Origin: Desmodesmus armatus | Lineage: Eukaryota > Chlorophyta > Chlorophyceae > Sphaeropleales > Scenedesmaceae | Assembly (NCBI GenBank): GCA_007449985.2 | Contig: VIIQ02000184.1 | Coordinates: 1-64,000, forward strand | Length of the DNA stretch: 64,000 bases | Direction: 5' to 3' | In this document: positions 22,551 through 33,896 of the stretch, piece after piece | Layout: each line of letters opens with the position of its first letter | Position numbering within the stretch: the stretch's first letter is position 1 | Notes under the pieces: generated by a model | Told to the model about the DNA's origin: nothing | What the model saw: the letters and a program-made list of their open reading frames with translations, nothing else | Databases searched by the model: none | Program-made: the position numbers and the translations under genes

Positions 22551-24882
22551 GAATGAATGAATGAATGAAGGTGTTACACGGGTTTCTCAAGCAACTACGT
22601 TGCAACTGAACCCAGCCACGGATGGACACAACCAGCACGGAAGGGGGCCGTTCGGACAAACCCCACCATCAAAAGCTTGTCACGCACACTCAGTGTGCTT
22701 CCAGATTGCGAACACAGAGATATAATACACTGGAAGGACTGAATGGCGCCAACGGCACTGCTTCTCGCACCTGCAGGGTTGCGACAAGAAAGGGCGGACG
22801 GAACAGAAAACAGCGAACACACAGCTGCGAGCCACAAAACACTCCCACATGTTGCAGTGGGCGCACGTGGGGGCAACTTCACCGACACCACCAGTCGCTG
22901 CACTGTTCACAAGCCAGCAGGATAGAAGTCACACAGCAGCCAGCAAATCACATGTCACCACATGCAGAAGCTCAATGCCTAACTACCCGCAAACCGTTGC
23001 CTCCTGACAGCACCACATGCCATGCAATGAAAGGCTGCTGTGTGAGTTCAAGCCCCTGCGCCCGCTTAGGGATGATTGCAGAAACCGCAAAGTCAGCCAA
23101 GACGCGCCAAAACTCCCCAACAGCAGCACGCCCTGCAATGCGCTCTACCGTCAGCAGAGGCAACGCAGGACCTTCTGCTGCCACAGCCCACGCCACTCTG
23201 CGGCCGAAGTCAACAGCACCGATGCCAGCCAGACACACCATGTCCCACACAATATGATGCAACCGGGGATGAGGTTTCACCCCCATCCACAAAGCTGCAC
23301 ACTGCAGGCCGCGGTCAGCAGCCAACCAAGGGGGGGCGTCGCCCACCCGGTGAGCTCGCAACTGCCCCTCAATCTCCGCCCGCACCGCCCCTGCAACAGG
23401 ACACTCCCAACAATGGTGCTGTACACCGGGCTCAGCAGCCCCACATGCTACACAAGAGGTGCCTGTGTGCATGCGATGGGCCGTAGGGAACGCGTCGAGG
23501 GTGAGCCGCCATGCAGCCTCCTTGTGCTCATTAGGCACACGCAGCTTCCACCACCGCCGAAGCACCCGAGTGACCTCGGGCAATTGGCCCACAATTGGCT
23601 GCAGCATATCAACAGACAACACCCTCTGACGGAAGGCAGCATGCCTGTCAGCAATGGCTGACAGCGCATCCAAGGATTGACACTGGGTAGCTAGCGACAC
23701 AGTGAGGGCCTCAAGCTTCACCACATCCCCATTGCGAGTATGCCAGCCCAGATCAGCACACACCCTGTCCCTAGCTGCGGTAAGCTGAGCCTCCGAAACG
23801 GCCGGCAGCCGCCCGGATGGCCTACCCCGCAGCACTGCACGTGCTGCATCCTGCCACGCACTAGGGATGGCCGCGACCAACACAGCCAACTCCTCCCTAG
23901 CCACCACCATGTTAGCATACCTAGGGCGATGCTGCAACACAGGGTCCCACACATGCATCCTGTATGCCTCCTCCCTTGCCCCCAGGTCAGGAATGGAACA
24001 GATAGCCTCAACCAGCTGCAACCAATGCAGCGCCTGCCCTGCACATTGCAGCTGGGTGAGGCCCAACAAGTCAGGCACCACAAACTCCAACCCCACCATC
24101 ACTTGCCGCTGCTGTCCATACCAGTCCCACTGCTCCCTCTGCGCCACCACCGGATTGGACCACAATGGGACATAGTAACACCACGGGCCGGGCTGGACCG
24201 GGTTAGCGCCCACATGGCGAATATACGGCAGAGCCCTGATGCCAAGGGCAAAAGCACGCAAGGGGTCTGGCAACAGCTGGCCCCCAGCGTCCCTGAACAA
24301 CCGACCCTTGTCACACAAGGCCAAGCCACAATAACCCCCACCAGGCACCACCGGCACATGGTGCTGCAACAGCTCCCTGCTGACTGCAACCCAAGGCTTG
24401 CGAGCATCCCCCACCAACACTTGCACTGCCTCACAAGCCAGGCGAGAGTGAAGGTGGGCCCGCACTGGCAGCAGACCCAAACCTCCCTCCCTAGGGTGGG
24501 CCTCCATACACGCCCTGGGCACCCCTGGTGCCCGTCGCTGATCATCATCAGGGCCCAGGCCAGCATCAACAAGGGCAGAGGCCCATTTGATTAGTTGCCT
24601 GGCATGCTCAGCTGGCAGGGCCCCAGCAAAGTGTGCATGATACAACAGTGTGGAGATAGCGTACCCATTGAACGCAAAAGCCCGGCCAAACATGGACAGG
24701 TCAGGGATGCGGCTGATCTTCTGCACCCGTTCCCGCACAATGCTCAGCCGATGCTCCCAATCCACTCCAACCACCCCCACACTGCCAAAGACAACCCCCA
24801 GGCTTTTGCACGTGTCACGCACCGCCATGCCTGCCACAGGGGCAGGATCCACCACCGCTTGGCCCAAAGGCAACAGTTGACA
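22551..24882 (-). mobile_element. LINE-derived tandem copy C, longest, 5'-truncated
   Basis: This is a 2.3-kb copy containing the C-terminal 633 codons of a LINE ORF2 followed by the same 3' UTR and (ATTC)n tail as copies A, B and D. It is bounded on both sides by ctacatgaa (22542-22550 and 24883-24891), consistent with a target-site duplication. The catalytic reverse transcriptase core is missing because of 5' truncation. Confidence 0.8.
22972..24873 (-). pseudogene. Non-LTR retrotransposon ORF2, C-terminal 633 residues
   Basis: After the truncation point the frame is open to a TGA at 22972. The first part (S-L-G-V-V-F-G-S, then a W-x-x-R region and L-S-M-F-G-R-A) matches the segment downstream of the reverse transcriptase core in L1-type elements, where a re-use region precedes the C-terminal domain. 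Near residue 480 come W-W-K-L-R-V-P, A-W-R-L-T-L-D-A-F-P-T-A, then C-V-A-C and H-H-C-W-E-C, a zf-RVT zinc knuckle. Endonuclease and the catalytic Y-x-D-D motif are absent. An uninterrupted 633-codon frame suggests a recent insertion. Confidence 0.8.
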
Positions 24883-24891
24883 CTACATGAA

Positions 24892-25754
24892 GAATGAATG
24901 AATGAAGGTGTTACACGGGTTTCTCAAGCAACTACGTTGCAACTGAACCCAGCCACGGATGGACACAACCAGCACGGAAGGGGGCCGTTCGGACAAACCC
25001 CACCATCAAAAGCTTGTCACGCACACTCAGTGTGCTTCCAGATTGCGAACACAGAGATATAATACACTGGAAGGACTGAATGGCGCCAACGGCACTGCTT
25101 CTCGCACCTGCAGGGTTGCGACAAGAAAGGGCGGACGGAACAGAAAACAGCGAACACACAGCTGCGAGCCACAAAACACTCCCACATGTTGCAGTGGGCG
25201 CACGTGGGGGCAACTTCACCGACACCACCAGTCGCTGCACTGTTCACAAGCCAGCAGGATAGAAGTCACACAGCAGCCAGCAACTCACATGTCACCACAT
25301 GCAGAAGCTCAATGCCTAACTACCCGCAAACCGTTGCCTCCTGACAGCACCACATGCCATGCAATGAAAGGCTGCTGTGTGAGCGCAAGCCCCTGCGCCC
25401 GCTTAGGGATGATTGCAGAAACCGCAAAGTCAGCCAAGACGCGCCAAAACTCCCCAACAGCAGCACGCCCTGCAATGCGCTCTACCGTCAGCAGAGGCAA
25501 CGCAGGACCTTCTGCTGCCACAGCCCACGCCACTCTGCGGCCGAAGTCAACAGCACCGATGCCAGCCAGACACACCATGTCCCACACAATATGATGCAAC
25601 CGGGGATGAGGTTTCACCCCCATCCACAAAGCTGCACACTGCAGGCCGCGGTCAGCAGCCAACCAAGGGGGGGCGTCGCCCACCCGGTGAGCTCGCAACT
25701 GCCCCTCAATCTCCGCCCGCACCGCCCCTGCAACAGGACACTCCCAACAATGGT
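24892..25754 (-). mobile_element. LINE-derived tandem copy D, shortest
   Basis: The last ~140 codons of the same ORF2 (from the zinc knuckle H-C-W-E-C-P onward, frame 25750-25309) plus the shared 3' UTR and (ATTC)n tail. It is bounded by ctacatgaa at 24883-24891 and 25755-25763. The 5' truncation point differs from copy C, so this is an independent insertion. Confidence 0.8.
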
Positions 25755-25872
25755 CTACATGAAGAAGAAGAAGTGCCTTGCTTCGGACAGAGTAGCTGGC
25801 TGTCTTCTCTGTCTTGGGGGGCACACCAACACTGAAGCTGCATCTGCTGCTGAACCACCAAGCTTAGGGTAG

Positions 25873-25943
25873 GGTAGGGTAGCTTAGTGTAAAAGCACCC
25901 GGCTTATGTCGGGGAGACCCGGGTTCGAATCCCGGCCCACCCA
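25873..25943 (+). tRNA. tRNA-like sequence, probably degenerate tRNA-Ile(UAU) or a SINE head
   Basis: D-arm GCTT/AAGC, a 7-nt anticodon loop cttatgt with TAT at the anticodon place, T-arm CCGGG/CCCGG with ttcgaat loop, and a 3' acceptor strand CCCACCC followed by A. The 5' acceptor strand reads GGTAGGG, with two mismatches or a bulge. The anticodon stem has one G-G mismatch and the D loop lacks the usual GG. A perfect B box and fair A box remain. Three TAGGG words directly precede it. It is more likely a pseudogene or SINE promoter than a working tRNA. Confidence 0.45.
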
Positions 25944-26095
25944 GCGGCCTTCTAGGGTGGGTAATAATACCCGGAGCCAGGCTGCTGACCCGGGCAAGTG
26001 CAGTGAAGGGAGAGGGATCCCCTGATGCTGATTACTGCCACAGAGGCAAAGGAAGGAATGGGTGCAGAATACAGCCGGAAAAGGCATGGAGCCCG
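25944..26095. other. Short flank between the tRNA-like sequence and the chromovirus
   Basis: No gene is seen; it could be the body of a tRNA-derived SINE. The last five bases, gcccg (26091-26095), are the left target-site duplication of the chromovirus. Confidence 0.5.
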
Positions 26096-26415
26096 TGTTA
26101 TGAGTAAGCTCGATACTTTATCTTTTGGTTGTCAACGGCCTGTCACAACCGTAATCCGGTTGGTCGGTCGAAGGCCAGTCGACCTTTCGGCATCAAGCAC
26201 GAGCCCTGCGCTCATGCTCGACACTTCCAATTCCTTCTGGTTATCTTTCCTACATCATTTCCAGTTGTATCTGTTATCTTGTTCGGTCATTGGTAACCTC
26301 GTCGTTCACAGGATTCCCTGAGTCCGAGCCCAGACTCTCTTTATGGCATCCAAAGTCATAGGAAAGTCTAGTCTTGGCATGCACGCACTGACAGAGCGTT
26401 CCACAGCTCTCAACA
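26096..26415 (+). repeat. Chromovirus 5' LTR
   Basis: It begins TGTTATGAGT and ends CTCTCAACA. It should contain the RNA start and polyadenylation signals. It is identical to 31809-32128. Confidence 0.95.
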
Positions 26416-26417
26416 AG

Positions 26418-26435
26418 TGGTAGCGGAGACCTCGG
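26418..26435 (+). promoter_or_regulatory. Primer-binding site, initiator-tRNA-Met-like
   Basis: TGGTAGCGGAGACC begins two bases after the LTR. Its first bases match the complement expected for a tRNA ending in ...CTACCA, as in green-plant initiator Met tRNA. Confidence 0.6.
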
Positions 26436-26488
26436 TCTTCGTTGCCCAATTTAGCCCATCAGCTTCCCACTCGCCTTACAATCATCGT

Positions 26489-27430
26489 ATGGAGTTCGAA
26501 CAGTTCCAGGCGCAGCTGTCGCAGCAGTCGGAGCATCTTCAACAGCTGATGCAACAGCTTGCGCTGGAGCGGCAGTCGCGTGTGCAGCTGGAACAGCAAC
26601 TGCAACAGCAGCACGTGATGGCATCGGTGCGTACACCTAAGCCTCCTGAGACGGACGGTAAGAAACCCACACCGGAGCACTTCTCCGAGGCGTTCGAGGT
26701 GTACGTTGCGCAGAAGGGTGTGAATCTCAACAGCCCTGCAGCTTGCCAGCTTGCAGCAACCTTCTTGAGGGATGCTGCCCTTGATTGGTATGTCATTCAC
26801 CAGCAGGAGGTGTCAGCAGGTAGAGCAGCACCCTTCACCAGTTGGCAGCAGATGAAGCAAGCCTTTATGCAGCGCTTTGCACCCTACGACACCCATGAGC
26901 TTGCACGCTCCCGGTTGGATAGGCTCCTGCAAACCCGCAGTGTTGCAGAGTATGCTTCGCAGTACACCGCCCTCATGCTGCAGCTGCCGGCGATGGATGA
27001 GGGCACCCGCATTCACTTCTTTGTGCGCGGCCTCAAGCCCGCAGTGAGAGTGCAGGTGGCCCTCCACCAGCCGCAGTCCTTGGACGCAGCCGTCAGCCTG
27101 GCTATGGCAGCCGACACCATGCTGTTTAGCGGTGGGCTGGCAGCGCTCAACCCCTTCGGCAGCTTTGGCGGCAGCAGCAGCGGTGGCGGTGGCGGTTACC
27201 GCAACCCAGCATTTGGCAGCAGGCCCAGTGGCAGCAGCAGCCACCCCGCCCCCATGGAGCTTGGGTCGCTGCAGCGTGCCCCACAGCGCAACCCTCAGCA
27301 ACCCCCTACCAGCGGCAAAGTGCCCTACTGCAGCTGGCATCACCGCCAAGGGCACTGGACCGCCGACTGTCGTCAGCGTGCTCGCTCAATGCGCACACAG
27401 CACCCTGACGGCAAGGCGGCCAAGCAGTAG
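26489..27430 (+). CDS. gag: Chromovirus Gag
   Basis: The ATG at 26489 is the first in frame. The product is 313 residues. It has an N-terminal Gln/Glu-rich coiled coil (about residues 2-45). A retrotransposon-gag core follows, marked by F-L-R-D-A-A-L-D-W-Y and F-M-Q-R-F-A-P-Y. A Gly/Ser-rich linker leads to one zinc knuckle, C-S-W-H-H-R-Q-G-H-W-T-A-D-C, in which His replaces the usual second Cys. It would form the virus-like particle and bind the RNA. Stop TAG at 27428-27430. Confidence 0.9.
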   Translation: MEFEQFQAQLSQQSEHLQQLMQQLALERQSRVQLEQQLQQQHVMASVRTPKPPETDGKKPTPEHFSEAFEVYVAQKGVNLNSPAACQLAATFLRDAALDWYVIHQQEVSAGRAAPFTSWQQMKQAFMQRFAPYDTHELARSRLDRLLQTRSVAEYASQYTALMLQLPAMDEGTRIHFFVRGLKPAVRVQVALHQPQSLDAAVSLAMAADTMLFSGGLAALNPFGSFGGSSSGGGGGYRNPAFGSRPSGSSSHPAPMELGSLQRAPQRNPQQPPTSGKVPYCSWHHRQGHWTADCRQRARSMRTQHPDGKAAKQ

Positions 27431-27497
27431 TTCGCTACTGCTGTGCTAGGAGTGGGCTGTACTGCAAGGCAAGTCGGCTTTGCCCTGCCGTAGCAGT

Positions 27498-30400
27498 ATG
27501 GGAAGCCTACTAGGTTCCAGTCTTCGGTCTTCTAGCAGCTCAGGTTCCCCCCTCCCCGGTGTTCAGTTCAGCTGGCGTGCGGGGCAGTGCGCTAGGCCAG
27601 CTACTGCCCTAAGAGCTACCACCCCTGTCCCAGGCAAACCCAGCGCTGGTCGTGTGCGTAACAGGGACAGACAGGACTGGCAGCTTTGCCCTGAGGAAGC
27701 AGCAAAATATGCAGCGCAGTTTGGGGGCTTTCAGACAGCACTGTGCCAGGCAAGCCCAGGTGACCCGACTTGGCAGGCCAGCCAGTCTCGCCTCCGGCAG
27801 TCGTGCGCTGGCGAATGGGCTTACAGCCCTGACGCCATGTCCTTTGGTGACTTTCAGCGGCATCCCGAAGTCGCGGGAGACAACTATTGGATCTGTGCCC
27901 CTTTCCGCTCAGCAGGCAGCCTCCTCAAGCATTACCTCACACAGCGCCAGCAGCACAACAGCAGACTCGACGATACTTTCCCACTGATGGAGTCCGTCTT
28001 CCTGGTGCCGAAACTCACCAAGAAGCCATGGTGGCCCCTCACCCACAGCTTTCAGATCATCCATGAGTACCCTGCTGGTACTCCCGGCTTGTTTCAGGCG
28101 CCCCAGCCTGACGGCAGTTGGCAGGACATGGGCCCACTCAGGTGGCCTGTGGTGGTGCTGCGGGATTCCCCTCTCCGCCTCAGGTCAGCTTCCGCTGGGC
28201 GCGGCTATGGCCCTGCCTTTCAGCCCCTTCAGGTTCCCATCACAGCCACCTCCACCCAGGGTCTCTACTACGAGCGCATTGGGAGGCCCACTGCGTCTCA
28301 GGTTGCGCCCTCACCAGCACAGCCCTCGCCTGGGTTGGACCCCATCGCCAGCACTGTTATCCGGCTCCGTGTTTCTGTTCGTGGACAGCATTTGGTTGCA
28401 TTGCTGGATTCTGGTGCTACTGACAACTACGTTGACACCAGGTGGGCTACGGAGTTGTCACTTCCTGCTACATCTGTTCCAGGCAAGTCTGTCAAGCTTG
28501 CCAATGGCATGTTGCAGGATGCATCCCAGCAAATTGCTGCATTACCTTTTAGGATTGGCTCTTTCAAGGATTCCCAGCCCTTTACTGTCACTGACCTGGC
28601 AGTTGATGACATTGTTCTTGGGAAGCCTTGGTTGACTTTTCACAATCCTTGCATTGATTGGCAAAGTAATCTTGTTGTTCTCACATCTAAGGGTGTTCAG
28701 CATACCCTGCCAACTGTTGTTGCTGACCCCGAGGATGTTAGCTTGATCTCGGCTATGGCAGCAGTCAAGTCTGTTGAGCGTGGTGCATCTGCATTTTTGG
28801 CGGTTCTTACTGAGGTGCAGTCAGGTCCTGATGCTCCTGAACCTGACCCCTTTGCCTCAGCTGTTGCTGACATGCCTCTGCCTGCCTGCCACGGCAGTTC
28901 GGCCACTCAAGTGCGCCATGTGCTGTTGAAGCACAAGGGTGTGTTCAGCAAGGTCACAGGTCTGCCACCCCTGCGTGGGGTTGAGCATGACATTTTACTG
29001 CAGCCAGGGGCCAAGCCTCCGTTTGGTCCCATCTACCAGCTGAGCCCTTTTGAGCTGGAGGAGTGCAAGCGTCAGCTAACTGAGCTGATTGAGAAGGATT
29101 TCATTCAGCCCAGCAAGTCACCTTATGGTGCACCCATCCTTTTTGTGCGCAAGAAGAATGGGAAGCTGCGCATGTGTGTTGACTACAGGGCACTCAACAA
29201 GCTCACTGTTAAGAATCGGTACCCTTTGCCTCGTATTGATGAGTTGCTTGACAGGTTGCATAATGCCACTGTGTTTTCCAAGCTTGACTTGGACAGTGCG
29301 TACCACCAAGTCAGAATTGAGGAACAAGACATTCCCAAAACTGCATTCAGGACCCGTTACGGTCATTATGAGTGGAAGGTGTTGCCTTTTGGTCTCACCA
29401 ATGCACCTGCCACTTTCCAAGGTCTCATGCATCATGTATTGCATGCGTATCTGGACCGTTTTGTCATTGTGTATCTAGATGACATCTTGGTTTACTCTGC
29501 TACTGAGGCTGAGCATGCCCAGCATCTGGATTTGGTGTTGCAAGCATTGGAGGAAAATCAGCTACATGCTGGCCTCACAAAGTGTGCTTTTGGTCTGAAT
29601 ACTGTGGAGTTCTTGGGCCATGTGGTGTCCCCAGATGGCATCCGTCCTGATCCGGCCAAGATCTCTGCCGTTCAGGATTGGCCTGCTCCCAGTAATATGC
29701 ATCAAGTGCGGCAGTTTTTGGGGCTCACCTCCTACTATCGGAAGTTCATTCGGCATTACAGCAGCATGGCTCTGCCTTTGACAGAGCTCACTCGAGAGCA
29801 CTCCCCCTGGCGTTGGCGCCCAGCGGTGGAGCAGCAGGCTTTTGAGGCCTTGAAGCAAGCCGTCTCCACAGCCCCTGCTCTCGCGATGCCAGACCCCAGC
29901 CGCCCTTATCAGGTGTTCACTGATGCATCAGGTTTTGCTTTGGGTGCTGTTTTACTGCAGGATCATGGTCACGGTCTGCAGCCAGTTGCTTACATCAGCA
30001 AGAAGCTGTCTGATACTGAGAAGCGGTACCCTACTGGCGACCGTGAAATGTTGGGTATTGTGCATGCATTGCAGCAGTGGCGCTGCTACCTTGAGGGTGC
30101 TGAGTTCACTGTGAACTCTGATCACCTGAATCATACATGGTTTGCAGCCAAGAAGGCTCAAAACATGTCACGTCGTCAAGCGAAGTGGACTGAGTGGCTT
30201 GAGTCTTACTACGGTGGTGTTGATATTCAGTGGAAGGAAGGCAAGGCCAACCCTGCTGACCCCTTGTCACGTCGGCCTGACCTTGCAACCATGTCCACTG
30301 TACATGATGCTTCCTTTGTGGATAAGTTGCGTGTTGCATATGAGCAGGATCCCTACTACTTGCATGCTCCTAAGTACCTGAAGTGCCAACACGGCATTTG

Positions 30401-31778
30401 GTACATGCATGATCGCATTGCTATCCCCGCCTGCAAGCCCCTCAAGCTACAGGTGTTGCGAGAGTGTCATGACTGTCCAAGCGCTGGCCACTTGGGTGTT
30501 GCTAAAACCCTGCAGCGCGTTGCTGAGCGCTTCTGGTGGCCACACCTGGCTAGGACAGTCCGCAATTATGTTGTGTCTTGTCCATCCTGTCAGCTGAACA
30601 AGCCCAGCACACAAGCACCAGCTGGCTTGTTGCACCCTTTGCCCATTCCCACCCATAAGTTTGAGTGCATTTCCTTGGACCTTATCACCGACCTTCCACC
30701 AACTAAGCATGGTCATGATGCTGTGCTTACCATTGTGGACCGTCTCACTAAGTTTGTGCGGTTCATTCCCACAACCAAGGGTGCAGGTGCTGACCCCATT
30801 GCATCGCTTGTGCGCAAAGAGTGGTTTAGGACCTTTGGATTGCCAAGAAGCATTGTTTCCGATCGCGACAGGCGCTTCTTGAGCAAGTTCTGGCGTGCAT
30901 TGTTTTCTGCATTGGGCACTGACTTGAAGTTTTCTACTGCTTTTCATCCCCAGACTGACGGCCAGTCTGAGCGTGCTAATCGCACTTTGGAGGAGTACTT
31001 GCGGCATTTTGTTTCTCCCCGGCAGGATGATTGGGATGATTGGCTGGACTTGGCTGAGTACGCCATCAATGACTCTGTCAACCCAGCCACAGGTTACTCT
31101 CCATTTTTCTTGTGTTTTGGCCAGAGCCCTTTGTCTGTGTTGGATGTTGCATTAGGCCCTGTCTTGGTGCCAGCAGCCCAAGTGACTGCTGATGACATGC
31201 ATTCTGTCTTACAGCATGCCAAGACCAACTTGCATGCCGCCCAGCAGCGTATGATGGCACAGCAAAATGCGCATCGTCGTGACGTTACTTTTTCTGTAGG
31301 TGACCTTGTGCGCTTGTCGGCAGCCAACCTTGCCTTGCCCAGCACCATGAGCAAGAAGCTTGCTGCTAAGTATCTGGGACCCTTCCCAGTACAACAGGTC
31401 ATCAGCCCTGTCGCATACAGGCTGAAGCTGCCTCCTACTCTCAAGGTACACCCTGTGTTCCATGTCAGTCTTTTGCAACCCTGGCACACACAACCAGAGT
31501 TGCCACACCCTGCTGTCATGTCTCGTCCTCCTCCTGTTGATGTTGAAGAGGACCGCTTCTATGTTGAGAAGCTTTTGGATAAGCGGCAGTGCAAGCGTGG
31601 TCGTGGTGTGAGCATTGAGTACCTTGTGCGGTGGCGTGGCTATGGCCCTGAGGATGACATGTGGATAAATATGAAGCAGATTGATGATGATGTTGTTGAG
31701 GATTATGAAGCCACCCACCATGCTGCATTGCCTGTTGCTACTCGCAGCACGCGCCGTAGCCCTCGCAGGCGCCAATGA
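27498..31778 (+). CDS. pol: Chromovirus Pol: N-terminal unknown domain, protease, RT, RNase H, integrase, chromodomain
   Basis: From ATG 27498 the product is about 1426 residues. Residues 60-240 form a domain I cannot assign (motifs E-S-V-F-L-V-P-K-L and K-P-W-W-P-L-T, then Y-P-A-G-T-P-G-L-F). Retropepsin D-S-G-A is near residue 305. RT has V-Y-L-D-D near 658. RNase H has T-D-A-S near 807. Integrase has an HHCC finger (about 990-1030) and D, D, E at about 1060, 1121 and 1157. A chromodomain with Y-L-V-R-W-R-G-Y lies near 1375-1410, probably guiding integration to marked chromatin. The frame differs from gag and no overlap is seen, so translation may need re-initiation or recoding. It appears fully intact. 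Confidence 0.93.
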   Translation: MGSLLGSSLRSSSSSGSPLPGVQFSWRAGQCARPATALRATTPVPGKPSAGRVRNRDRQDWQLCPEEAAKYAAQFGGFQTALCQASPGDPTWQASQSRLRQSCAGEWAYSPDAMSFGDFQRHPEVAGDNYWICAPFRSAGSLLKHYLTQRQQHNSRLDDTFPLMESVFLVPKLTKKPWWPLTHSFQIIHEYPAGTPGLFQAPQPDGSWQDMGPLRWPVVVLRDSPLRLRSASAGRGYGPAFQPLQVPITATSTQGLYYERIGRPTASQVAPSPAQPSPGLDPIASTVIRLRVSVRGQHLVALLDSGATDNYVDTRWATELSLPATSVPGKSVKLANGMLQDASQQIAALPFRIGSFKDSQPFTVTDLAVDDIVLGKPWLTFHNPCIDWQSNLVVLTSKGVQHTLPTVVADPEDVSLISAMAAVKSVERGASAFLAVLTEVQSGPDAPEPDPFASAVADMPLPACHGSSATQVRHVLLKHKGVFSKVTGLPPLRGVEHDILLQPGAKPPFGPIYQLSPFELEECKRQLTELIEKDFIQPSKSPYGAPILFVRKKNGKLRMCVDYRALNKLTVKNRYPLPRIDELLDRLHNATVFSKLDLDSAYHQVRIEEQDIPKTAFRTRYGHYEWKVLPFGLTNAPATFQGLMHHVLHAYLDRFVIVYLDDILVYSATEAEHAQHLDLVLQALEENQLHAGLTKCAFGLNTVEFLGHVVSPDGIRPDPAKISAVQDWPAPSNMHQVRQFLGLTSYYRKFIRHYSSMALPLTELTREHSPWRWRPAVEQQAFEALKQAVSTAPALAMPDPSRPYQVFTDASGFALGAVLLQDHGHGLQPVAYISKKLSDTEKRYPTGDREMLGIVHALQQWRCYLEGAEFTVNSDHLNHTWFAAKKAQNMSRRQAKWTEWLESYYGGVDIQWKEGKANPADPLSRRPDLATMSTVHDASFVDKLRVAYEQDPYYLHAPKYLKCQHGIWYMHDRIAIPACKPLKLQVLRECHDCPSAGHLGVAKTLQRVAERFWWPHLARTVRNYVVSCPSCQLNKPSTQAPAGLLHPLPIPTHKFECISLDLITDLPPTKHGHDAVLTIVDRLTKFVRFIPTTKGAGADPIASLVRKEWFRTFGLPRSIVSDRDRRFLSKFWRALFSALGTDLKFSTAFHPQTDGQSERANRTLEEYLRHFVSPRQDDWDDWLDLAEYAINDSVNPATGYSPFFLCFGQSPLSVLDVALGPVLVPAAQVTADDMHSVLQHAKTNLHAAQQRMMAQQNAHRRDVTFSVGDLVRLSAANLALPSTMSKKLAAKYLGPFPVQQVISPVAYRLKLPPTLKVHPVFHVSLLQPWHTQPELPHPAVMSRPPPVDVEEDRFYVEKLLDKRQCKRGRGVSIEYLVRWRGYGPEDDMWINMKQIDDDVVEDYEATHHAALPVATRSTRRSPRRRQ

Positions 31779-31789
31779 GGACATTGGCG

Positions 31790-31808
31790 TTGAAAAGGGG
31801 GGGCGTGA
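31790..31808 (+). promoter_or_regulatory. Polypurine tract
   Basis: The run gaaaaggggggg sits just before the 3' LTR, as expected for priming of plus-strand DNA. Confidence 0.8.
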
Positions 31809-32128
31809 TGTTATGAGTAAGCTCGATACTTTATCTTTTGGTTGTCAACGGCCTGTCACAACCGTAATCCGGTTGGTCGGTCGAAGGCCAGTCGACCTTT
31901 CGGCATCAAGCACGAGCCCTGCGCTCATGCTCGACACTTCCAATTCCTTCTGGTTATCTTTCCTACATCATTTCCAGTTGTATCTGTTATCTTGTTCGGT
32001 CATTGGTAACCTCGTCGTTCACAGGATTCCCTGAGTCCGAGCCCAGACTCTCTTTATGGCATCCAAAGTCATAGGAAAGTCTAGTCTTGGCATGCACGCA
32101 CTGACAGAGCGTTCCACAGCTCTCAACA
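31809..32128 (+). repeat. Chromovirus 3' LTR
   Basis: Identical to the 5' LTR. Followed by the target duplication gcccg at 32129-32133. Confidence 0.95.
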
Positions 32129-32133
32129 GCCCG

Positions 32134-33896
32134 CTATTGGGTGTGCTACCCTAGGGATTCTAGGTTCTCTCAGGTCGGGACTGAGGGACTCTCCCAGCGG
32201 ATCAAGGGTGATACCTTACAGCATCCAATCTCCCATGTCGAACAACATCTCCAGCCTGAATTTCGGTGGGTTTACACGGCCCCCAGGTGTGCCCCTGGGG
32301 AGTGAGATGTGGCCACGAGTGCCGTTGCCCTAGACCCCCGGGAGTGTTGGTGTGAAGAGCCGTCCTCAACGGACGCGAGGCCAATGGGAAGAAGTCCTAT
32401 GGCGTTAAGAGACCAAGGGGGTGTCTCTGTATCTTTATCTTTAAGCTAAATCACAAAGCTGCAGGGCCTGCAGACTTCTAGGCTACAGGTACCATCAATC
32501 ACTTGACACACTCTCGGATGGAACCACTTGCTCACACAGACACACTTCATGATGATAGCCACCATACACCTGCCACGTCCCGTGCTGCTTTCAAACCCCG
32601 ACAGCACACCAGGATCAACCTACTACGCAATGCTCAAGAATGGACTGTGCCCGCTGTTGCAGGAGGCCACCACAATAGCTTTGGTAGCAGACCCTGCCTT
32701 GGAAATCATGATTTTCCCTGTAACATCAAGCCTGAGGCATTGCAGACCAGGCAATATTGCCAAGGCCAGACACAACACAGCAATAAAATGACTTGCACCT
32801 GAACCAATATGACAGCAGCAGCAAGGCCTGCCTGGGCATCAGCAACATCATTTTGTGATATCATATGATCGTATGATACTGGGGGCCGCCCACCATCACA
32901 GGCATTGAAAACTGCTACTTGCACCGCTGCCTTTGCTGTGAAGGTGCCCTTTGCAGGGCACCTGCCTGCCCGCTGCTCACCAAACCCCAAGTCCCCAGCC
33001 GTCGGATGTGCCTGCTACTGTTGCTGCCTGTGGCCTCACACCCTGCTTTAGTGCGCCAACGCTCCTGCTGCAGCCTCAGTCGCTGCCCATGCATATGCAT
33101 CCGTAGCCGCCGAAGAGCCTGGGAACACAGGGTGACCATTATTGCCTCACGACTGGAACAGCTTCATGTGCCAGCCACACTGTGTGGTCTCTGCAAGAAA
33201 TCGCCATGTGGGAACATGTCCTCACACACTTCCCAAACACCCCCTGCAGTGAATTTCACTGCATCAGCCAAGGCAGCGCATGAAACATACACTCACAACA
33301 CATCAAACGTGCACAATGCCACCTTGCGGCACGGAACCACGGCAACAGAACACACATGCCTGGCCTGGACTCTGACAACATCAGTGGCTGGCCCTGCTGA
33401 AGATGTCACGCAAGGTGCAGACCAACACAAGCAGAGCCCACAATGCCGCAAACAAAAAGCCGCAGGTGCATGCGCCATTAACATGCCGTTCACACCCCAC
33501 AAAAGAAACCCCACTGAGGCAGCTACGTATGTACATCGTGTTGTAGCCCTGAGAGCTTGCACTTCAACACACATGCTTGCCTGTACCTTTATGGCCAGGC
33601 CATGCAGGGTGGGAGTGCTGCCACCGTGGCGCATGTTTGCCAACCCTTTGACAGTGTGCCACACACACAAACTAGACTACCTGGCACTGAAGACAGACAC
33701 TGTATGGCACAGTCAGCTCAGGCCTGGGCGCTTATGTGGCGCATGCAGTCACGCACACCAAGTGCTATGGCAGGGCACTGAAATCAAACAATTCCCCAGC
33801 CCTCAGGCTTACATCACCTAGGCCTGGCAGCAAGGTGCTGCAGCTACGGGGTGACACACTTCCTCAGCCACTGGTGATGGCAACCATCACTAAACC
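32134..33896. other. Stretch without a recognisable gene
   Basis: A small hairpin (ccccagg/cctgggg) lies near 32282-32300. A plus-strand frame 32919-33821 is open for 300 codons. Its Cys/His/Thr-rich composition and lack of motifs suggest it is not real. Confidence 0.4.

Larger units (their letters stand above)
26096..32128 (+). mobile_element. Complete Ty3/gypsy chromovirus, 6.03 kb
   Basis: Two 320-bp direct LTRs (TG...CA), a 5-bp target duplication gcccg on both sides (26091-26095 and 32129-32133), a primer-binding site, gag, pol with a C-terminal chromodomain, and a polypurine tract. The LTRs are identical by eye, so insertion was recent. Gag and pol are in different frames separated by about 70 nt (27430 to 27498). 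Confidence 0.95.

Noticed and set aside
23740..24594. 284-codon plus-strand frame
   Set aside because: It is the shadow of the LINE ORF2 on the opposite strand.
32919..33821. 300-codon plus-strand frame
   Set aside because: Composition is Cys/His/Thr-heavy with no domain, and no splice or start context supports it.
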